DNA of 64,000 bases, taken from positions 218,653-282,652 of the forward strand of contig NZ_JOCF01000001.1 in the NCBI RefSeq assembly GCF_000720635.1, in the 5' to 3' direction. Of the stretch, positions 1 to 8,284 are shown piece after piece (the stretch's first letter is position 1; each line of letters begins with the position of its first letter). The translations under genes and the position numbers were made by a program. The notes below the pieces were generated by a model, which saw only the letters and a program-made list of their open reading frames with translations, searched no databases and was not told the DNA's origin. Origin of the DNA: Streptomyces sp. NRRL WC-3742 (GTDB lineage Bacteria > Actinomycetota > Actinomycetes > Streptomycetales > Streptomycetaceae).

Positions 1-53
1 TTGTTGTTGTCGCTGCCGCCGCTGTAGGTACTCTTACGCCACTGCTCAGACAC
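1..53 (-). CDS. DUF397 protein, second tandem copy (partial at window edge)
   Basis: Only the first 17 codons are inside the window. A GTG start at 53 gives the typical DUF397 opening SEQWRKSTYSGGSDNN, very close to the preceding copy (EQWRKSSYSSGNNDN). The start overlaps the stop of the upstream DUF397 gene by 8 nt, so the two are probably translationally coupled. DUF397 proteins are small and usually travel with an XRE/DUF5753 regulator, as here. Their proposed role is as a toxin-like or antagonist partner of the regulator; that is family knowledge, not shown by this sequence. The 3' end lies outside the window. Confidence 0.75.
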   Translation of the reverse strand, partial: MSEQWRKSTYSGGSDNN

Positions 54-237
54 CCGGGAACTCTCCCCCGGCAACGGCCGTGACGAACGACTGCCAGGCG
101 TCGGGAGTGAAGCGAAGACGCGGCCCCTCAGGGTCCTTCGAGTCACGCACCGAGCCGAGGCAAAGGTCGTCGACCTCAATGCAGTTGTCGTTGTTGCCAC
201 TGCTGTAGCTGCTCTTACGCCACTGCTCTCGGTGCAT
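46..237 (-). CDS. DUF397 domain protein
   Basis: This 63-residue protein begins MHREQWRKSSYSSGNN and contains the family core CIEVDDL..., VRDSKDPEGP and a C-terminal W-x-x-F-V segment. A longer in-frame reading to 363 exists, but its extra N-terminus is arginine-rich shadow sequence of the neighbouring gene, so the ATG at 237 is chosen. It overlaps the 3' end of the XRE regulator gene by 23 nt and is followed by a second DUF397 copy. This is the standard actinomycete regulator/DUF397 module with the small gene duplicated. Confidence 0.85.
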   Translation of the reverse strand: MHREQWRKSSYSSGNNDNCIEVDDLCLGSVRDSKDPEGPRLRFTPDAWQSFVTAVAGGEFPGV

Positions 238-1057
238 TCGCGTAATCCTCCGCCGCCGATTCGACCAGGGCCAGGGTCGCCTCCGGCGACAGCGCGGCGG
301 CCCTGACGAGATCGTAGTCCAGCGAGCACTTCGCAACCAGCGCCGGTTCATCCACCAGGGCACCCGTGTTCGGGCCTTCGATGTAGGCGGTCGGCGGCGC
401 GCCGTCGAACGTCATGAGGCAGATCGACCCGTTCATCAAGGCATGCGCCCCCTCCATGAACGGCACAATCTGGATGATCACCTTTCGGTCACGGATCAGC
501 TTGGCCAGATGCCGCAGCTGGCGGCACATCACCTTCGCCCCTCCGACCGGCCGACGAACGACCGCCTCGTCCAGGACCGCCCAGTACTGCGGGGCCTTCG
601 TCCTGTCGAGCAGTTCGGACCGACCCACTCGAAGGGCCACCGACTGCTCGATCTCCGCCGAACTGTGAAGCGGCTTGGACGACTCGAACAAGGCACGGGC
701 GTAGTCCGCCGTTTGCAGGAGCCCCGGCACCAGGAGCGGCGAGAACTCACTGATCGTCGTCGCCATCGACTGGAGTTCGACGACATCGATGAAGTAGTCC
801 TCGTACAGCGACGACTTACGCACCATCTCGTACAGCCGCTGGAAGTGCCCATCCGTGTCGAGCGCCTTGTCCAGGTACCCCGACATGTCCTTCTGCGGCT
901 TCCGCACCGCCGCCTCCATCTGGCAGATGTAGGCGCCGGTGCAGAACACCAGCTTGCCCAGCCCCTCCTGGGTCAGCCCCGCCGCTTCGCGGAGCCGCCT
1001 CAACTCCTCGCCGTAGTACTTGCGCGCCGCTTCCGTCGGGTCGAAGACCTTCGCCAT
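215..1057 (-). CDS. XRE-family HTH regulator with DUF5753 domain
   Basis: The 280-residue protein has an N-terminal helix-turn-helix (about residues 15-70; LRRLREAAGLTQEGLGKL and YICQMEAAVRKP) and a C-terminal DUF5753 region (about 90-270, with the motif LVPGLLQTADYARA). I chose the ATG at 1057 (MAKVFDPTE) because GAAGGGA lies 9 nt upstream; the alternative TTG six codons earlier would overlap that ribosome site. Proteins of this class bind DNA near their own operon and pair with DUF397 proteins; some pairs affect sporulation or antibiotic production. The target genes cannot be read from the sequence. Confidence 0.88.
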   Translation of the reverse strand: MAKVFDPTEAARKYYGEELRRLREAAGLTQEGLGKLVFCTGAYICQMEAAVRKPQKDMSGYLDKALDTDGHFQRLYEMVRKSSLYEDYFIDVVELQSMATTISEFSPLLVPGLLQTADYARALFESSKPLHSSAEIEQSVALRVGRSELLDRTKAPQYWAVLDEAVVRRPVGGAKVMCRQLRHLAKLIRDRKVIIQIVPFMEGAHALMNGSICLMTFDGAPPTAYIEGPNTGALVDEPALVAKCSLDYDLVRAAALSPEATLALVESAAEDYANAPRAVA

Positions 1058-1147
1058 GAGCCCAGTTCCCTTCAACGAAACCGTTGTTGGGATCGACGAT
1101 AAGCACTGTCGGCCAGCAAGTCGCTACAAACTGTGACGCTGTAAACC

Positions 1148-2044
1148 TCAGATTCCGAGGCCGCGAACGACCAGGTCCACCAAAGCGAAGAAGAACAGCG
1201 AGACCCCGACAAAACTGTTCGTCTGGAAGAACGCCCGGTTGAGCTTCGAAAGGTCGTTCGGCCTGACGATGGTGTGCTCGTAGCAGAATGCGCCCGCCAC
1301 GACCGCCAGCCCGAGCCAGAATGCCACCCCGGCGTGGGTCAGCACCGCGAACCAGCCCAACAGCAGCGTGGTAAGGACGTGGCAGACCCGCGCGCCCCAG
1401 ATCGCCGCCGGCACCCCGAACCGCGCGGGCACCGACAGCACGCCGTGTTCCCGGTCGGACTCGACGTCCTGGCAGGCGTAGATCAGGTCGAAGCCGCCGA
1501 TCCAGATGCCGACCGCCGCGCCCAGCACGACCGCGTCCCAGGACCAACTGCCCGTCACCGCGAGCCAGGCGCCCACCGGCCCTATCGACTGCGCGAGCCC
1601 GAGGATCGCCTGCGGGAAGTTGGTGAACCGCTTCCCGTACGGGTAGACGACCATCGGCACGACCGCGACCGGCGCGAGCACCAGGCACAGCGGGTTGAGC
1701 ATCGCCGCCGCGCCGAGGAACACCACCAGCGCGACCGCCGAGCCGACGTACGCGGTCTTCAACGAGACCGCGCCCGTGACGAGTTCGCGCCCCGCCGTCC
1801 TCGGGTTCCGGGCGTCGAGCTCACGGTCGATGATCCGGTTGGCGGCCATGGCGAAGGTGCGCAGCCCGACCATGCACACGGTGACGATGAACAACTCGCC
1901 CCAGTGCACCCGCTTGTCGGCCATGAACATCGCCGTCAGCGCCGCGATGTAGGCGAAGGGCAGGGCGAAGACCGAGTGCTCGATCATCACCAGGCGCAGG
2001 AAGGCTTTCGTACGCCCGGGGGTCTCAACAGCAGCCGTACTCAT
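1148..2044 (-). CDS. mqnP: UbiA-family prenyltransferase, menaquinone pathway (MqnP-like)
   Basis: This is a 298-residue polytopic membrane protein of the UbiA superfamily. The first Asp-rich site reads NRIIDRELDARNPRT (about residues 70-85) and the second DLIYACQDVESDREHG (about 180-195). It would attach a polyprenyl chain to the naphthoquinone precursor. The start is ATG 2044, sharing one base with the mqnL stop (TGATG), so translation is coupled. Pairing with a UbiD-type decarboxylase matches the futalosine route to menaquinone. The assignment to MqnP rather than another UbiA member rests on this context. Confidence 0.85.
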   Translation of the reverse strand: MSTAAVETPGRTKAFLRLVMIEHSVFALPFAYIAALTAMFMADKRVHWGELFIVTVCMVGLRTFAMAANRIIDRELDARNPRTAGRELVTGAVSLKTAYVGSAVALVVFLGAAAMLNPLCLVLAPVAVVPMVVYPYGKRFTNFPQAILGLAQSIGPVGAWLAVTGSWSWDAVVLGAAVGIWIGGFDLIYACQDVESDREHGVLSVPARFGVPAAIWGARVCHVLTTLLLGWFAVLTHAGVAFWLGLAVVAGAFCYEHTIVRPNDLSKLNRAFFQTNSFVGVSLFFFALVDLVVRGLGI

Positions 2045-3495
2045 CAGAGCCCGTATTCCTTCCAACGACGCGACACCAGCTCAGCCGTGGCCGGGTCCGA
2101 GGACACCATCTCCGGCCAGCCCCCGTCCCGGGTGTACCCCTCCTCCGGGAGCTTGCGCGTGGCGTCGATGCCCGCCTTGCCGCCCCAGAACTGCTGGTAC
2201 GAGGCGTGGTCGAGGTGGTCGACCGGCCCTTCGACGACCGTCAGGTCGCGGCTGTAGTCGACGTTGCCGAAGGCCCGCCAGGCGACTTCCTGGTAGTCGT
2301 GCACGTCGCAGTCGGAGTCGACCACGATGATCAGCTTGGTCAGCGACATCATGTGCGCGCCCCAGATGGCGTGCATCGTCTTCTGGGCGTGCTTGGGGTA
2401 CTTCTTGTCGATCGAGACGATCACGCAGTTGTGGAAGCCGCCGGCCTCGGGCAGGTCGTAGTCGACGATGTCCGGGATGATGATCTTGAGCAGCGGCAGG
2501 AAGAAGCGCTCGGTGAACTTGCCCAGCGGGCCGTCCTCCGTGGGCGGGCGGCCGACGACGATGGACTGGAGGATCGGGCGGCGACGCATCGTCACGCAGT
2601 CGATCTTCAGTGCGGGGAAGGGCTCCTGCGGGGTGTAGAAGCCGGTGTGGTCGCCGAAGGGGCCCTCGGGGAGCATCTCGCCGGGCTCGAGCCAGCCCTC
2701 GATCACGACCTCGGCGTCTGCCGGGACCTGGAGCGGGACGGTCTTGCAGTCGACCATCCGCACGCGCTCGCCCGCGATGAAGCCGGCGAAGAGGTACTCG
2801 TCGATGTCCCCGGGCAGCGGCGCGGTGGCGGCGTAGGTGACGGCGGGCGGGCAGCCGAAGGCGATGGCGACGGGGAGGCGCTCGCCGCGCTTCTGGGCGA
2901 CGGCGTAGTGGTTGCGGCTGTCCTTGTGGATCTGCCAGTGCATGCCGATGGTGCGGCGGTCGTGGCGCTGGAGGCGGTAGAGGCCCAGGTTGCGGATGCC
3001 GGTGTCGGGGTGCTTGGTGTGGGTGAGGCCCAGGTTGAAGAAGGAGCCGCCGTCCATCGGCCAGGTGAACAGGGCGGGCAGCTCGTCGAGGTTGACGTCG
3101 TCACCGGTGAGGACGACCTCCTGCACGGGCGCGTCCTTCACGTTGCGCGGCGGCACGTGGGTCATGGAGGCCAGCTTGCCGAAGGCGTCGCGGAAACCGG
3201 TGAAGCCCTGGGGCAGTTCGGGCTTGAGCAGACCGGCGATCTTCTCGGAGATGTCGTCGGGGCCCTTGAGGCCGAGCGACTTGGCGAGGCGGCGTTCCGT
3301 GCCGAAGACGTTCATCGCGAGCGGCATCGACGAGCCCTTGACGTTCTCGAAGAGCAGGGCCGGGCCCTTGGCCTTCTGCACCCGGTCGACGATCTCGCCG
3401 ATCTCCAGGTGGGGGTCGACCTCCGCCTTGATGCGCTTGAGGTCGCCTTCGCGGTCGAGGGCCCGCAGAAAGGAGCGGAGATCGTCGTATGCCAT
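2044..3495 (-). CDS. mqnL: UbiD-family decarboxylase, menaquinone pathway (MqnL-like)
   Basis: At 483 residues this is a full-length UbiD-type carboxy-lyase. It begins MAYDDLRSFLRALDREGDLKRI and carries the prenylated-FMN-binding region around RNLGLYRLQRHDRRT and the late EMLPEGPFGDHTGFY and VGRPPTEDGPLGK blocks. The family removes an aromatic carboxyl group using prenyl-FMN. With the adjacent MqnP-like prenyltransferase, the likely substrate is the dihydroxynaphthoate-type intermediate of the futalosine pathway. No UbiX-type flavin prenyltransferase is in this window. It is the upstream gene of a two-gene operon. Confidence 0.87.
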   Translation of the reverse strand: MAYDDLRSFLRALDREGDLKRIKAEVDPHLEIGEIVDRVQKAKGPALLFENVKGSSMPLAMNVFGTERRLAKSLGLKGPDDISEKIAGLLKPELPQGFTGFRDAFGKLASMTHVPPRNVKDAPVQEVVLTGDDVNLDELPALFTWPMDGGSFFNLGLTHTKHPDTGIRNLGLYRLQRHDRRTIGMHWQIHKDSRNHYAVAQKRGERLPVAIAFGCPPAVTYAATAPLPGDIDEYLFAGFIAGERVRMVDCKTVPLQVPADAEVVIEGWLEPGEMLPEGPFGDHTGFYTPQEPFPALKIDCVTMRRRPILQSIVVGRPPTEDGPLGKFTERFFLPLLKIIIPDIVDYDLPEAGGFHNCVIVSIDKKYPKHAQKTMHAIWGAHMMSLTKLIIVVDSDCDVHDYQEVAWRAFGNVDYSRDLTVVEGPVDHLDHASYQQFWGGKAGIDATRKLPEEGYTRDGGWPEMVSSDPATAELVSRRWKEYGL

Positions 3496-3593
3496 GCCTG
3501 TCAGTATCCGCCACCCGATAGCCTGGCTCGGTCAAGGGGCCCGGTCGAGGTGCCCCGGCCGCCGCCGCCTTCACTCGGGGGGAGATCGCCGCC

Positions 3594-4004
3594 ATGCTGC
3601 GGATTCTTCTGACCATCATCCTTCCGCTCGCCCTCTGGGTGTGGGCGTTCGTCGACTGTCTGACCACGCCCGAGGACGAGGTCAAGCACCTGCCCAAGGT
3701 CGTCTGGGTGCTCATCGTCCTGCTCTTCCCGCCGCTGGGCCCGATCGCCTGGCTGATCGCGGGCAAGCAGCGCGGCTTCGCACGCACCGCGCCCGCCACG
3801 GCCGGCGACTCCCCGTACCCGGCCCCGCGCGGGGGCCGACAGGTCGCGCCGGACGACGACCCCGAGTTCCTGGCCTCGCTCGAGGACCTCAAGAAGAGCG
3901 ACCGGCACCACGAGGAGATGCTCAAGGAGTGGGAGGCGGATCTGCGCCGTCGCGAGCGGGAACTGCGCGGCAAGGACGAGCCGGAGGACGGCCACAAGCC
4001 CTGA
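3594..4004 (+). CDS. PLDc_N domain small membrane protein
   Basis: The 136-residue protein has two N-terminal membrane segments (about residues 3-20 and 36-55) in the PLDc_N arrangement: WVWAFVDCLTTPEDEVKHLPKVVWVLIVLLFP followed by LGPIAWLIAGK. The remaining tail is charged and probably coiled-coil (EDLKKSDRHHEEMLKEWEA). PLDc_N is the membrane module of cardiolipin synthases but also occurs alone, as here, without a known function. It is divergent from mqnL and is followed by a short repeat run and a strong terminator. Confidence 0.8.
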   Translation: MLRILLTIILPLALWVWAFVDCLTTPEDEVKHLPKVVWVLIVLLFPPLGPIAWLIAGKQRGFARTAPATAGDSPYPAPRGGRQVAPDDDPEFLASLEDLKKSDRHHEEMLKEWEADLRRRERELRGKDEPEDGHKP

Positions 4005-4019
4005 GGTGCGGCCCGACCT

Positions 4020-4067
4020 GATCCACCTCCGGCCCGATCCACCTCCGACCTGACCTGATCTACCTCC
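4020..4067. repeat. Three spaced copies of GATCCACCTCC after a stop codon
   Basis: GATCCACCTCC occurs at 4020-4030 and 4036-4046, with the variant GATCTACCTCC at 4057-4067. The array starts 16 nt after the stop codon of the preceding gene and ends just before the terminator hairpin. It is one of several such arrays at gene ends in this window. Confidence 0.7.
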
Positions 4068-4069
4068 AA

Positions 4070-4109
4070 CAGCCCACACGGACGCCTCCGGGTGGGCTGT
4101 GGCGTTTTT
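4070..4109 (+). terminator. Rho-independent terminator
   Basis: CAGCCCAC (4070-4077) pairs with GTGGGCTG (4092-4099) and is followed within five bases by a run of five T. It terminates the PLDc_N gene. The stem with a T-tract is the most canonical terminator in the window. Confidence 0.8.
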
Positions 4110-4493
4110 GGCGCTTCCCTACGATCGGAGGGCTTTCGGCCCGCATCGCCCGCGACCGGGCGCCTACTCCCGGCTATCGGCCACCTGCGCTCTGCGGCCC
4201 CTTTCGGCCATCGCGTCAGACCTCGCTGACCTGGGCTTTCCTTCATGTTCAGATCATCGGACCATCATCTCCGCGCCAACCCCGTGTACGCGAACGGACA
4301 CCGAGCGCGAACGGCCCCCCGCGCCCGCTTCTGTGCAGGGGCCACAGCTAAACGAACCCGACCTTGTACGGAATCGACGCCGAAACCGACCCTCGGCCCC
4401 TCGTACAGTCATAAGTGAAGAAAGTGATTCGCAGCCGGGGGCACAGCATTCGTTGGCTGTCGGACAGTTCCCTCACCCTTGGAGTGGTTCGAG
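4110..4493. other. Intergenic region upstream of pccB
   Basis: About 380 bp with no supportable gene; reading frames across it lack family features and codon bias. It must hold the pccB promoter. TACAGT (4404-4409) and CATAAG (4410-4415) could serve as -10 elements, but I find no convincing -35. A GGAG (4481-4484) lies about 9 nt before the chosen pccB start. Confidence 0.5.
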
Positions 4494-6095
4494 ATGACGG
4501 TTGTGCATGAGGCACCGGTCGGCGACGAGGTCCCCGAGATCGCGGCCGACGCGCGCGGGCGGGTCGCCGAGCTGCACGCGCTGCGCGAGAAGGTGCTCCG
4601 CGGCCCCAGCGACAAGGCCACCGAGGCCCAGCACGCCAAGGGCAAGCTGACCGCCCGCGAGCGCATCGAGCTGCTGCTGGACGAGGGCTCCTTCCACGAG
4701 GTCGAGCCGCTGCGCCGCCACCGCGCCCAGGGCTTCGGCCTGGAGGCCAAGAAGCCGCACACCGACGGTGTGATCGTCGGCTGGGGCACCGTCCACGGCC
4801 GGACCGTCTTCACCTACGCCCACGACTTCCGCATCTTCGGCGGAGCGCTCGGCGAGGCCCACGCGCAGAAGATCCACAAGATCATGGACATGGCCATCGC
4901 GGCCGGTGCCCCGCTGGTCAGCCTCAACGACGGCGCCGGCGCCCGCATCCAGGAGGGCGTCACCGCGCTCGCCGGGTACGGCGGCATCTTCCAGCGCAAC
5001 ACCAAGGCGTCCGGCGTCATCCCGCAGATCTCCGTGATGCTCGGCCCGTGCGCCGGCGGCGCCGCCTACTCGCCCGCGCTGACCGACTTCGTCTTCATGG
5101 TCCGCGAGACCTCGCAGATGTTCATCACCGGCCCGGACGTCGTCCAGGCCGTGACCGGCGAGAAGATCACCCAGAACGGCCTCGGCGGCGCCGACGTGCA
5201 CGCCGGCGTCTCGGGCGTCTCGCACTTCGTCTACGACGACGAGCAGTCCTGCATCGAGGAGGTCCGCTTCCTCCTGTCGCTGCTGCCGCAGAACAACCGC
5301 GAGATGCCGCCCTCCGTCGTCTCCGACGACCCGGTCGAGCGCCGCAACGACAGCCTGCTGGACCTGGTGCCGGCCGACGGCAACCGCCCGTACGACATGC
5401 GCAAGGTGATCGAGGAGATCGTCGACCACGGCGAGTTCCTCGAGGTCCACGAGCGCTGGGCCACCAACGTGCTGTGCGTGCTGGCCCGCGTCGACGGCCA
5501 CGTCACCGGCATCATCGCCAACCAGCCGCAGTCGCTGGCCGGCGTGCTCGACATCAACGCCTCCGAGAAGGCCGCGCGCTTCGTCCAGATGTGCGACGCC
5601 TTCAACATCCCGATCGTCACGCTGCTGGACGTGCCCGGCTTCCTGCCCGGCGTCGACCAGGAGCACGGCGGCATCATCCGCCACGGCGCCAAGCTGCTGT
5701 ACGCGTACTGCAACGCCACGGTGCCGCGGATCTCGCTGATCCTGCGCAAGGCGTACGGCGGCGCGTACATCGTGATGGACTCCCGCTCGATCGGCGCCGA
5801 CCTCTCCTACGCGTGGCCGACCAACGAGATCGCCGTCATGGGCGCCGAGGGCGCGGCCAACGTGATCTTCCGCCGCGAGATCAACGGCGCCGAGGACCCG
5901 GAAGCCATGCGGGCCCAGAAGATCAAGGAGTACAAGAGCGAGCTGATGCACCCGTACTACGCGGCCGAGCGCGGCCTCGTGGACGACGTCATCGACCCCG
6001 CCGAGACCCGCCAGGTGATCGCCTCCGCCCTCGCGATGCTCCGCACCAAGCACGCCGACCTGCCCAGCCGCAAGCACGGCAACCCGCCGATGTAG
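4494..6095 (+). CDS. pccB: Acyl-CoA (propionyl-CoA) carboxylase beta subunit
   Basis: This 533-residue carboxyltransferase transfers CO2 from biotin to acetyl- or propionyl-CoA, making malonyl- or methylmalonyl-CoA for fatty acid and polyketide synthesis. The N-terminal half holds KLTARERIELLLDEGSF and the oxyanion-type motif GPCAGGAAYSPALTDF; the C-terminal half has DVPGFLPGVDQEHGGIIRHG and KAYGGAYIVM. The start ATG 4494 is used because GGAG lies upstream; an in-frame ATG at 4479 lacks a site. An epsilon subunit follows 83 bp downstream, as in PccB/AccB complexes of streptomycetes. The biotinylated alpha subunit is not in this window. Confidence 0.93.
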   Translation: MTVVHEAPVGDEVPEIAADARGRVAELHALREKVLRGPSDKATEAQHAKGKLTARERIELLLDEGSFHEVEPLRRHRAQGFGLEAKKPHTDGVIVGWGTVHGRTVFTYAHDFRIFGGALGEAHAQKIHKIMDMAIAAGAPLVSLNDGAGARIQEGVTALAGYGGIFQRNTKASGVIPQISVMLGPCAGGAAYSPALTDFVFMVRETSQMFITGPDVVQAVTGEKITQNGLGGADVHAGVSGVSHFVYDDEQSCIEEVRFLLSLLPQNNREMPPSVVSDDPVERRNDSLLDLVPADGNRPYDMRKVIEEIVDHGEFLEVHERWATNVLCVLARVDGHVTGIIANQPQSLAGVLDINASEKAARFVQMCDAFNIPIVTLLDVPGFLPGVDQEHGGIIRHGAKLLYAYCNATVPRISLILRKAYGGAYIVMDSRSIGADLSYAWPTNEIAVMGAEGAANVIFRREINGAEDPEAMRAQKIKEYKSELMHPYYAAERGLVDDVIDPAETRQVIASALAMLRTKHADLPSRKHGNPPM

Positions 6096-6178
6096 CACGG
6101 CGCTTCGCGCCGCGGGCCGTTCCGAGTGCCGTACCGAGTGCCACCACACACCACTGCCACCGGGGGAGAAACCAGACC

Positions 6179-6388
6179 ATGACCGCTTCCGCCGAACCTC
6201 TCGTCCGCATCGTGCGCGGCTCCCTCTCCGACGAGGAGCTGGCCGCCCTCACCGCCGTGCTGGCGGCCCGCGCGGCCGTCGCGCAGCAGGCCGCGGCCGC
6301 CGCGCCGGTCGAGCCGATCGCCAGCTGGCAGCGCCTGGAGCGCCGCCCGGCGTACTACTCCCCCGTCAGCTGGCAGCAGGCCGCCTGA
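6179..6388 (+). CDS. pccE: Acyl-CoA carboxylase epsilon subunit
   Basis: A 69-residue protein starting MTASAEPLVRIVRGSLSDEE with an Ala-rich helix (ALTAVLAARAAVAQQ) and an aromatic end (YYSPVSWQQAA). The pattern VRGxxxxEELAALxAVL is the signature of the actinobacterial epsilon subunit, which stabilises the alpha-beta acyl-CoA carboxylase complex. GGGGGAGAA sits upstream of the ATG. It follows pccB directly and ends before a strong hairpin, so the two genes form one unit. Confidence 0.85.
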   Translation: MTASAEPLVRIVRGSLSDEELAALTAVLAARAAVAQQAAAAAPVEPIASWQRLERRPAYYSPVSWQQAA

Positions 6389-6400
6389 TCCCACTCCTCG

Positions 6401-6436
6401 AGACGGCCGGTCACCCTTCGCGGTGACCGGCCGTCT
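6401..6436. terminator. Perfect 15-bp hairpin after pccE
   Basis: AGACGGCCGGTCACC (6401-6415) pairs perfectly with 6422-6436 around a six-base CTTCGC loop. There is no T-tract, which is common in high-GC actinobacteria. It separates the carboxylase unit from the regulator gene. Confidence 0.75.
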
Positions 6437-6571
6437 CTGCGTTCCGGCGCCACGCACAAGGCGCCCACCGGGCGTTCCACCCGCCCCGACAAGCGGAACC
6501 GGCTCGGTAGGATGCGTAGCGGACTGAACCGCGGCCCCGCCCCAGGGCACCAGAACCACCAGGAGGCTGCG

Positions 6572-7189
6572 ATGGCCAGGCAGGCCCGTGCGCTGGCGAC
6601 GCGCCAGGCGGTACTCCTGGCGGCGGCCGAGGTCTTCGACGAGCGGGGCTACGCCGCCGCCACGATGGCCGAGATCCTCGAGCGCGCCGGCGTCACCAAG
6701 GGCGCGCTCTACTTCCACTTCCGCTCCAAGGAGGAGCTGGCGCTCGCCGTCATCGAGGGGCAGGGCGCCTGGATCGCCACCTGGGTGCCGCGCTCGGACT
6801 CCCCGGTACAGAAGCTGATCGACCTCGGGTACGCCTTCGCGCACGCCCTCCAGGAGGACGCGCTGGTGCGCGGCAGCATCCGGCTCACCATCGAGCACGG
6901 CAGCTTCACCCAGCCGCAGCGCGCGGCCTACCAGGGCTGGATGGACCTGGTGGCCGAGCTGCTGGGGCAGGCCGCGGCCGAGGGCGACCTCCACCCGGGC
7001 ATCGAGCCGGCGGCGGCCGCCGGGGTGATCACCGGGGCCGTCACCGGCATCCAGCTCAGCTCCCAGGTGCTCACCGACCGGCGGGACCTCGTGCCGCGGA
7101 TGACCACGATGTGGACGCTGCTGCTGCCCGGGCTCGTCCAGCCGCACGCGCTCGCCCGGCTGAGCGTGGCCGACCGTACGAACGGCTAG
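6572..7189 (+). CDS. TetR-family gamma-butyrolactone receptor homologue (ScbR/ArpA type)
   Basis: The 205-residue protein has an N-terminal helix-turn-helix (AEVFDERGYAAATMAEILERAGVTKGALYFHF, given here only as residues 19-50) typical of the ArpA/ScbR subfamily. Trp123 (YQGWMDLV) lies where these receptors carry the ligand-contacting tryptophan. The ATG 6572 follows AGGAGG by 5 nt. TAGGAT (6508-6513) is a likely -10. It is convergent with a second member of the same subfamily. No AfsA-type butyrolactone synthase is nearby, so whether it is a true receptor or a pseudo-receptor for an antibiotic signal is open. Confidence 0.88.
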   Translation: MARQARALATRQAVLLAAAEVFDERGYAAATMAEILERAGVTKGALYFHFRSKEELALAVIEGQGAWIATWVPRSDSPVQKLIDLGYAFAHALQEDALVRGSIRLTIEHGSFTQPQRAAYQGWMDLVAELLGQAAAEGDLHPGIEPAAAAGVITGAVTGIQLSSQVLTDRRDLVPRMTTMWTLLLPGLVQPHALARLSVADRTNG

Positions 7190-7191
7190 AA

Positions 7192-7283
7192 CGGTCGGCC
7201 AGGACGGTCGGTCAGGCCGGTCGGTCAGGTCGGTCGGCCAGGACCGTCGGTCAGGTCGGTCGGTCAGGTCGGTCAGGTCGGCC
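7192..7283. repeat. Tandem GGTCGGTCAG-type array at the end of two convergent genes
   Basis: About nine degenerate copies of a unit close to GGTCGGTCAG or GGTCGGCCAG fill the 3' flank shared by the two TetR genes. The array runs into the last codons and stop (7273-7275) of the minus-strand gene. No clean hairpin replaces it, so it may also serve as the shared termination region. Confidence 0.75.
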
Positions 7284-7920
7284 AGTAGTCGTAGGAGTCC
7301 AGGCGCTCGACCGGGACGAGGGCGGGCAGCAGGGCCTTCCAGACCCGGCGCACGCCGTCCGGGCCGAGCCGTTCCGGGCGGCCTCCGGACAGCAGCACCT
7401 GTCCGGCGGCGACGGCCGTCAGCAGTTCGGCAGCGGCGCGGCGGTCCACCTCGGGGCACAGCTCCCCCGCGTCGTGGGCGCGCTCCAGCAGGCGGTGGAC
7501 GACGGCGGTGAGGCTGCGCCAGGTGGCGTCGGTGCCCGCCGGGGTGCTCCCGGCCCCGGCGCAGAGCCCCTGGTCGCCGGCCCCGTACCGGCCGAGCCGC
7601 ACGCCGGCCCGGACCACCACGTCCTCGCGCAGCATGCGGGCGAGTTCGTGCGAGAGGTCGATCAGGCCCTGGAGCGGGCGGCCCTCGGTGCGCAGGGCGC
7701 GCAGCGCGGCCGAGCCGATCTCCCGCCCGGCGGCGGCGCGCACACCGTCCGCGAGGGCCTGTTTGGAGACGAAGTGGAAGTAGAGCGCGCCCTTGCTCAC
7801 GCCCGCCCTGCGGCTGATGCCGACCAGGCTGGCGGTCTCGAAGCCCACCTCGGCGAAGGTGTTCGCCGCCGCGACCAGCACGGCGCTCCTGGTCCGTTCC
7901 GCGCGTACCTGCTTGACCAC
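7273..7920 (-). CDS. Second TetR-family butyrolactone receptor homologue
   Basis: This 215-residue protein has the same subfamily helix-turn-helix (FETASLVGISRRAGVSKG, then ALYFHF) and a tryptophan (Trp134, DATWRSL) in the ligand region. The start is GTG 7920, with a G-rich stretch (GGGGCGGGGG) 3 nt upstream. A 7-4-7 palindrome resembling an autoregulatory element lies about 270 bp upstream. Receptor/pseudo-receptor pairs often cross-regulate; that is inference here. Its central part (residues 110-130) is Gly/Ala-rich and less conserved than in the first copy. Confidence 0.85.
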   Translation of the reverse strand: MVKQVRAERTRSAVLVAAANTFAEVGFETASLVGISRRAGVSKGALYFHFVSKQALADGVRAAAGREIGSAALRALRTEGRPLQGLIDLSHELARMLREDVVVRAGVRLGRYGAGDQGLCAGAGSTPAGTDATWRSLTAVVHRLLERAHDAGELCPEVDRRAAAELLTAVAAGQVLLSGGRPERLGPDGVRRVWKALLPALVPVERLDSYDYWPT

Positions 7921-8187
7921 TGGCCCCCGCCCCTCATGGCTCTGCCGGACGCGGTCCCCACCCCGTCCGGCTGCTGTCAGCGCGCCGTCGACCGCGGCGT
8001 GCAGCGCCTCGCATGCGCACGGCGATCACCGAAACCGCACGGCTGGTCTCTAACCTAGCCCCCTCGTCGACCCCGCCGTTCAGGGGGGACGGGCCCCCGC
8101 CCGAGGTCGGGGGTCGCCCGACCGGCATTTCCGCAGTCCAGAGGGGGTGTGACGGGTCGCGCGGCCGGGGTGGCCCTGACCGCAGAA

Positions 8188-8214
8188 ACACATACCGGGT
8201 GGTATGTATGTTTT
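8188..8214. promoter_or_regulatory. Autoregulatory-element-like palindrome (ARE)
   Basis: ACATACC (8190-8196), four bases, then GGTATGT (8201-8207) form a perfect 7-bp inverted repeat, followed by ATGTTTT. This resembles the binding sites of ArpA/ScbR-family proteins, which are AT-rich palindromes with TACC..GGT cores. It stands out as the most AT-rich stretch of the locus and lies 5' of the minus-strand TetR gene. Confidence 0.65.
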
Positions 8215-8284
8215 GCTCCGAAGCGTCCGAAGCATCCGGCCAGCATCCGGAGCCTGCTGCTCGTGGAGCCGGTCGGAGCCGGGT

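Noticed and set aside
4099..4497. 132-codon open frame upstream of pccB
   Set aside because: Starts inside a terminator, lacks a ribosome site and coding bias, and has no recognisable domain.
7192..7283. Operator array for the TetR proteins
   Set aside because: The unit GGTCGGTCAG is not palindromic and lies at the 3' ends of both genes, not in a promoter.
8190..8207. Rex or tetracycline-type operator reading of the ACATACC/GGTATGT palindrome
   Set aside because: It lacks the TTGTG/CACAA ends of Rex sites; the adjacent receptor-type TetR genes make an ARE the better reading.
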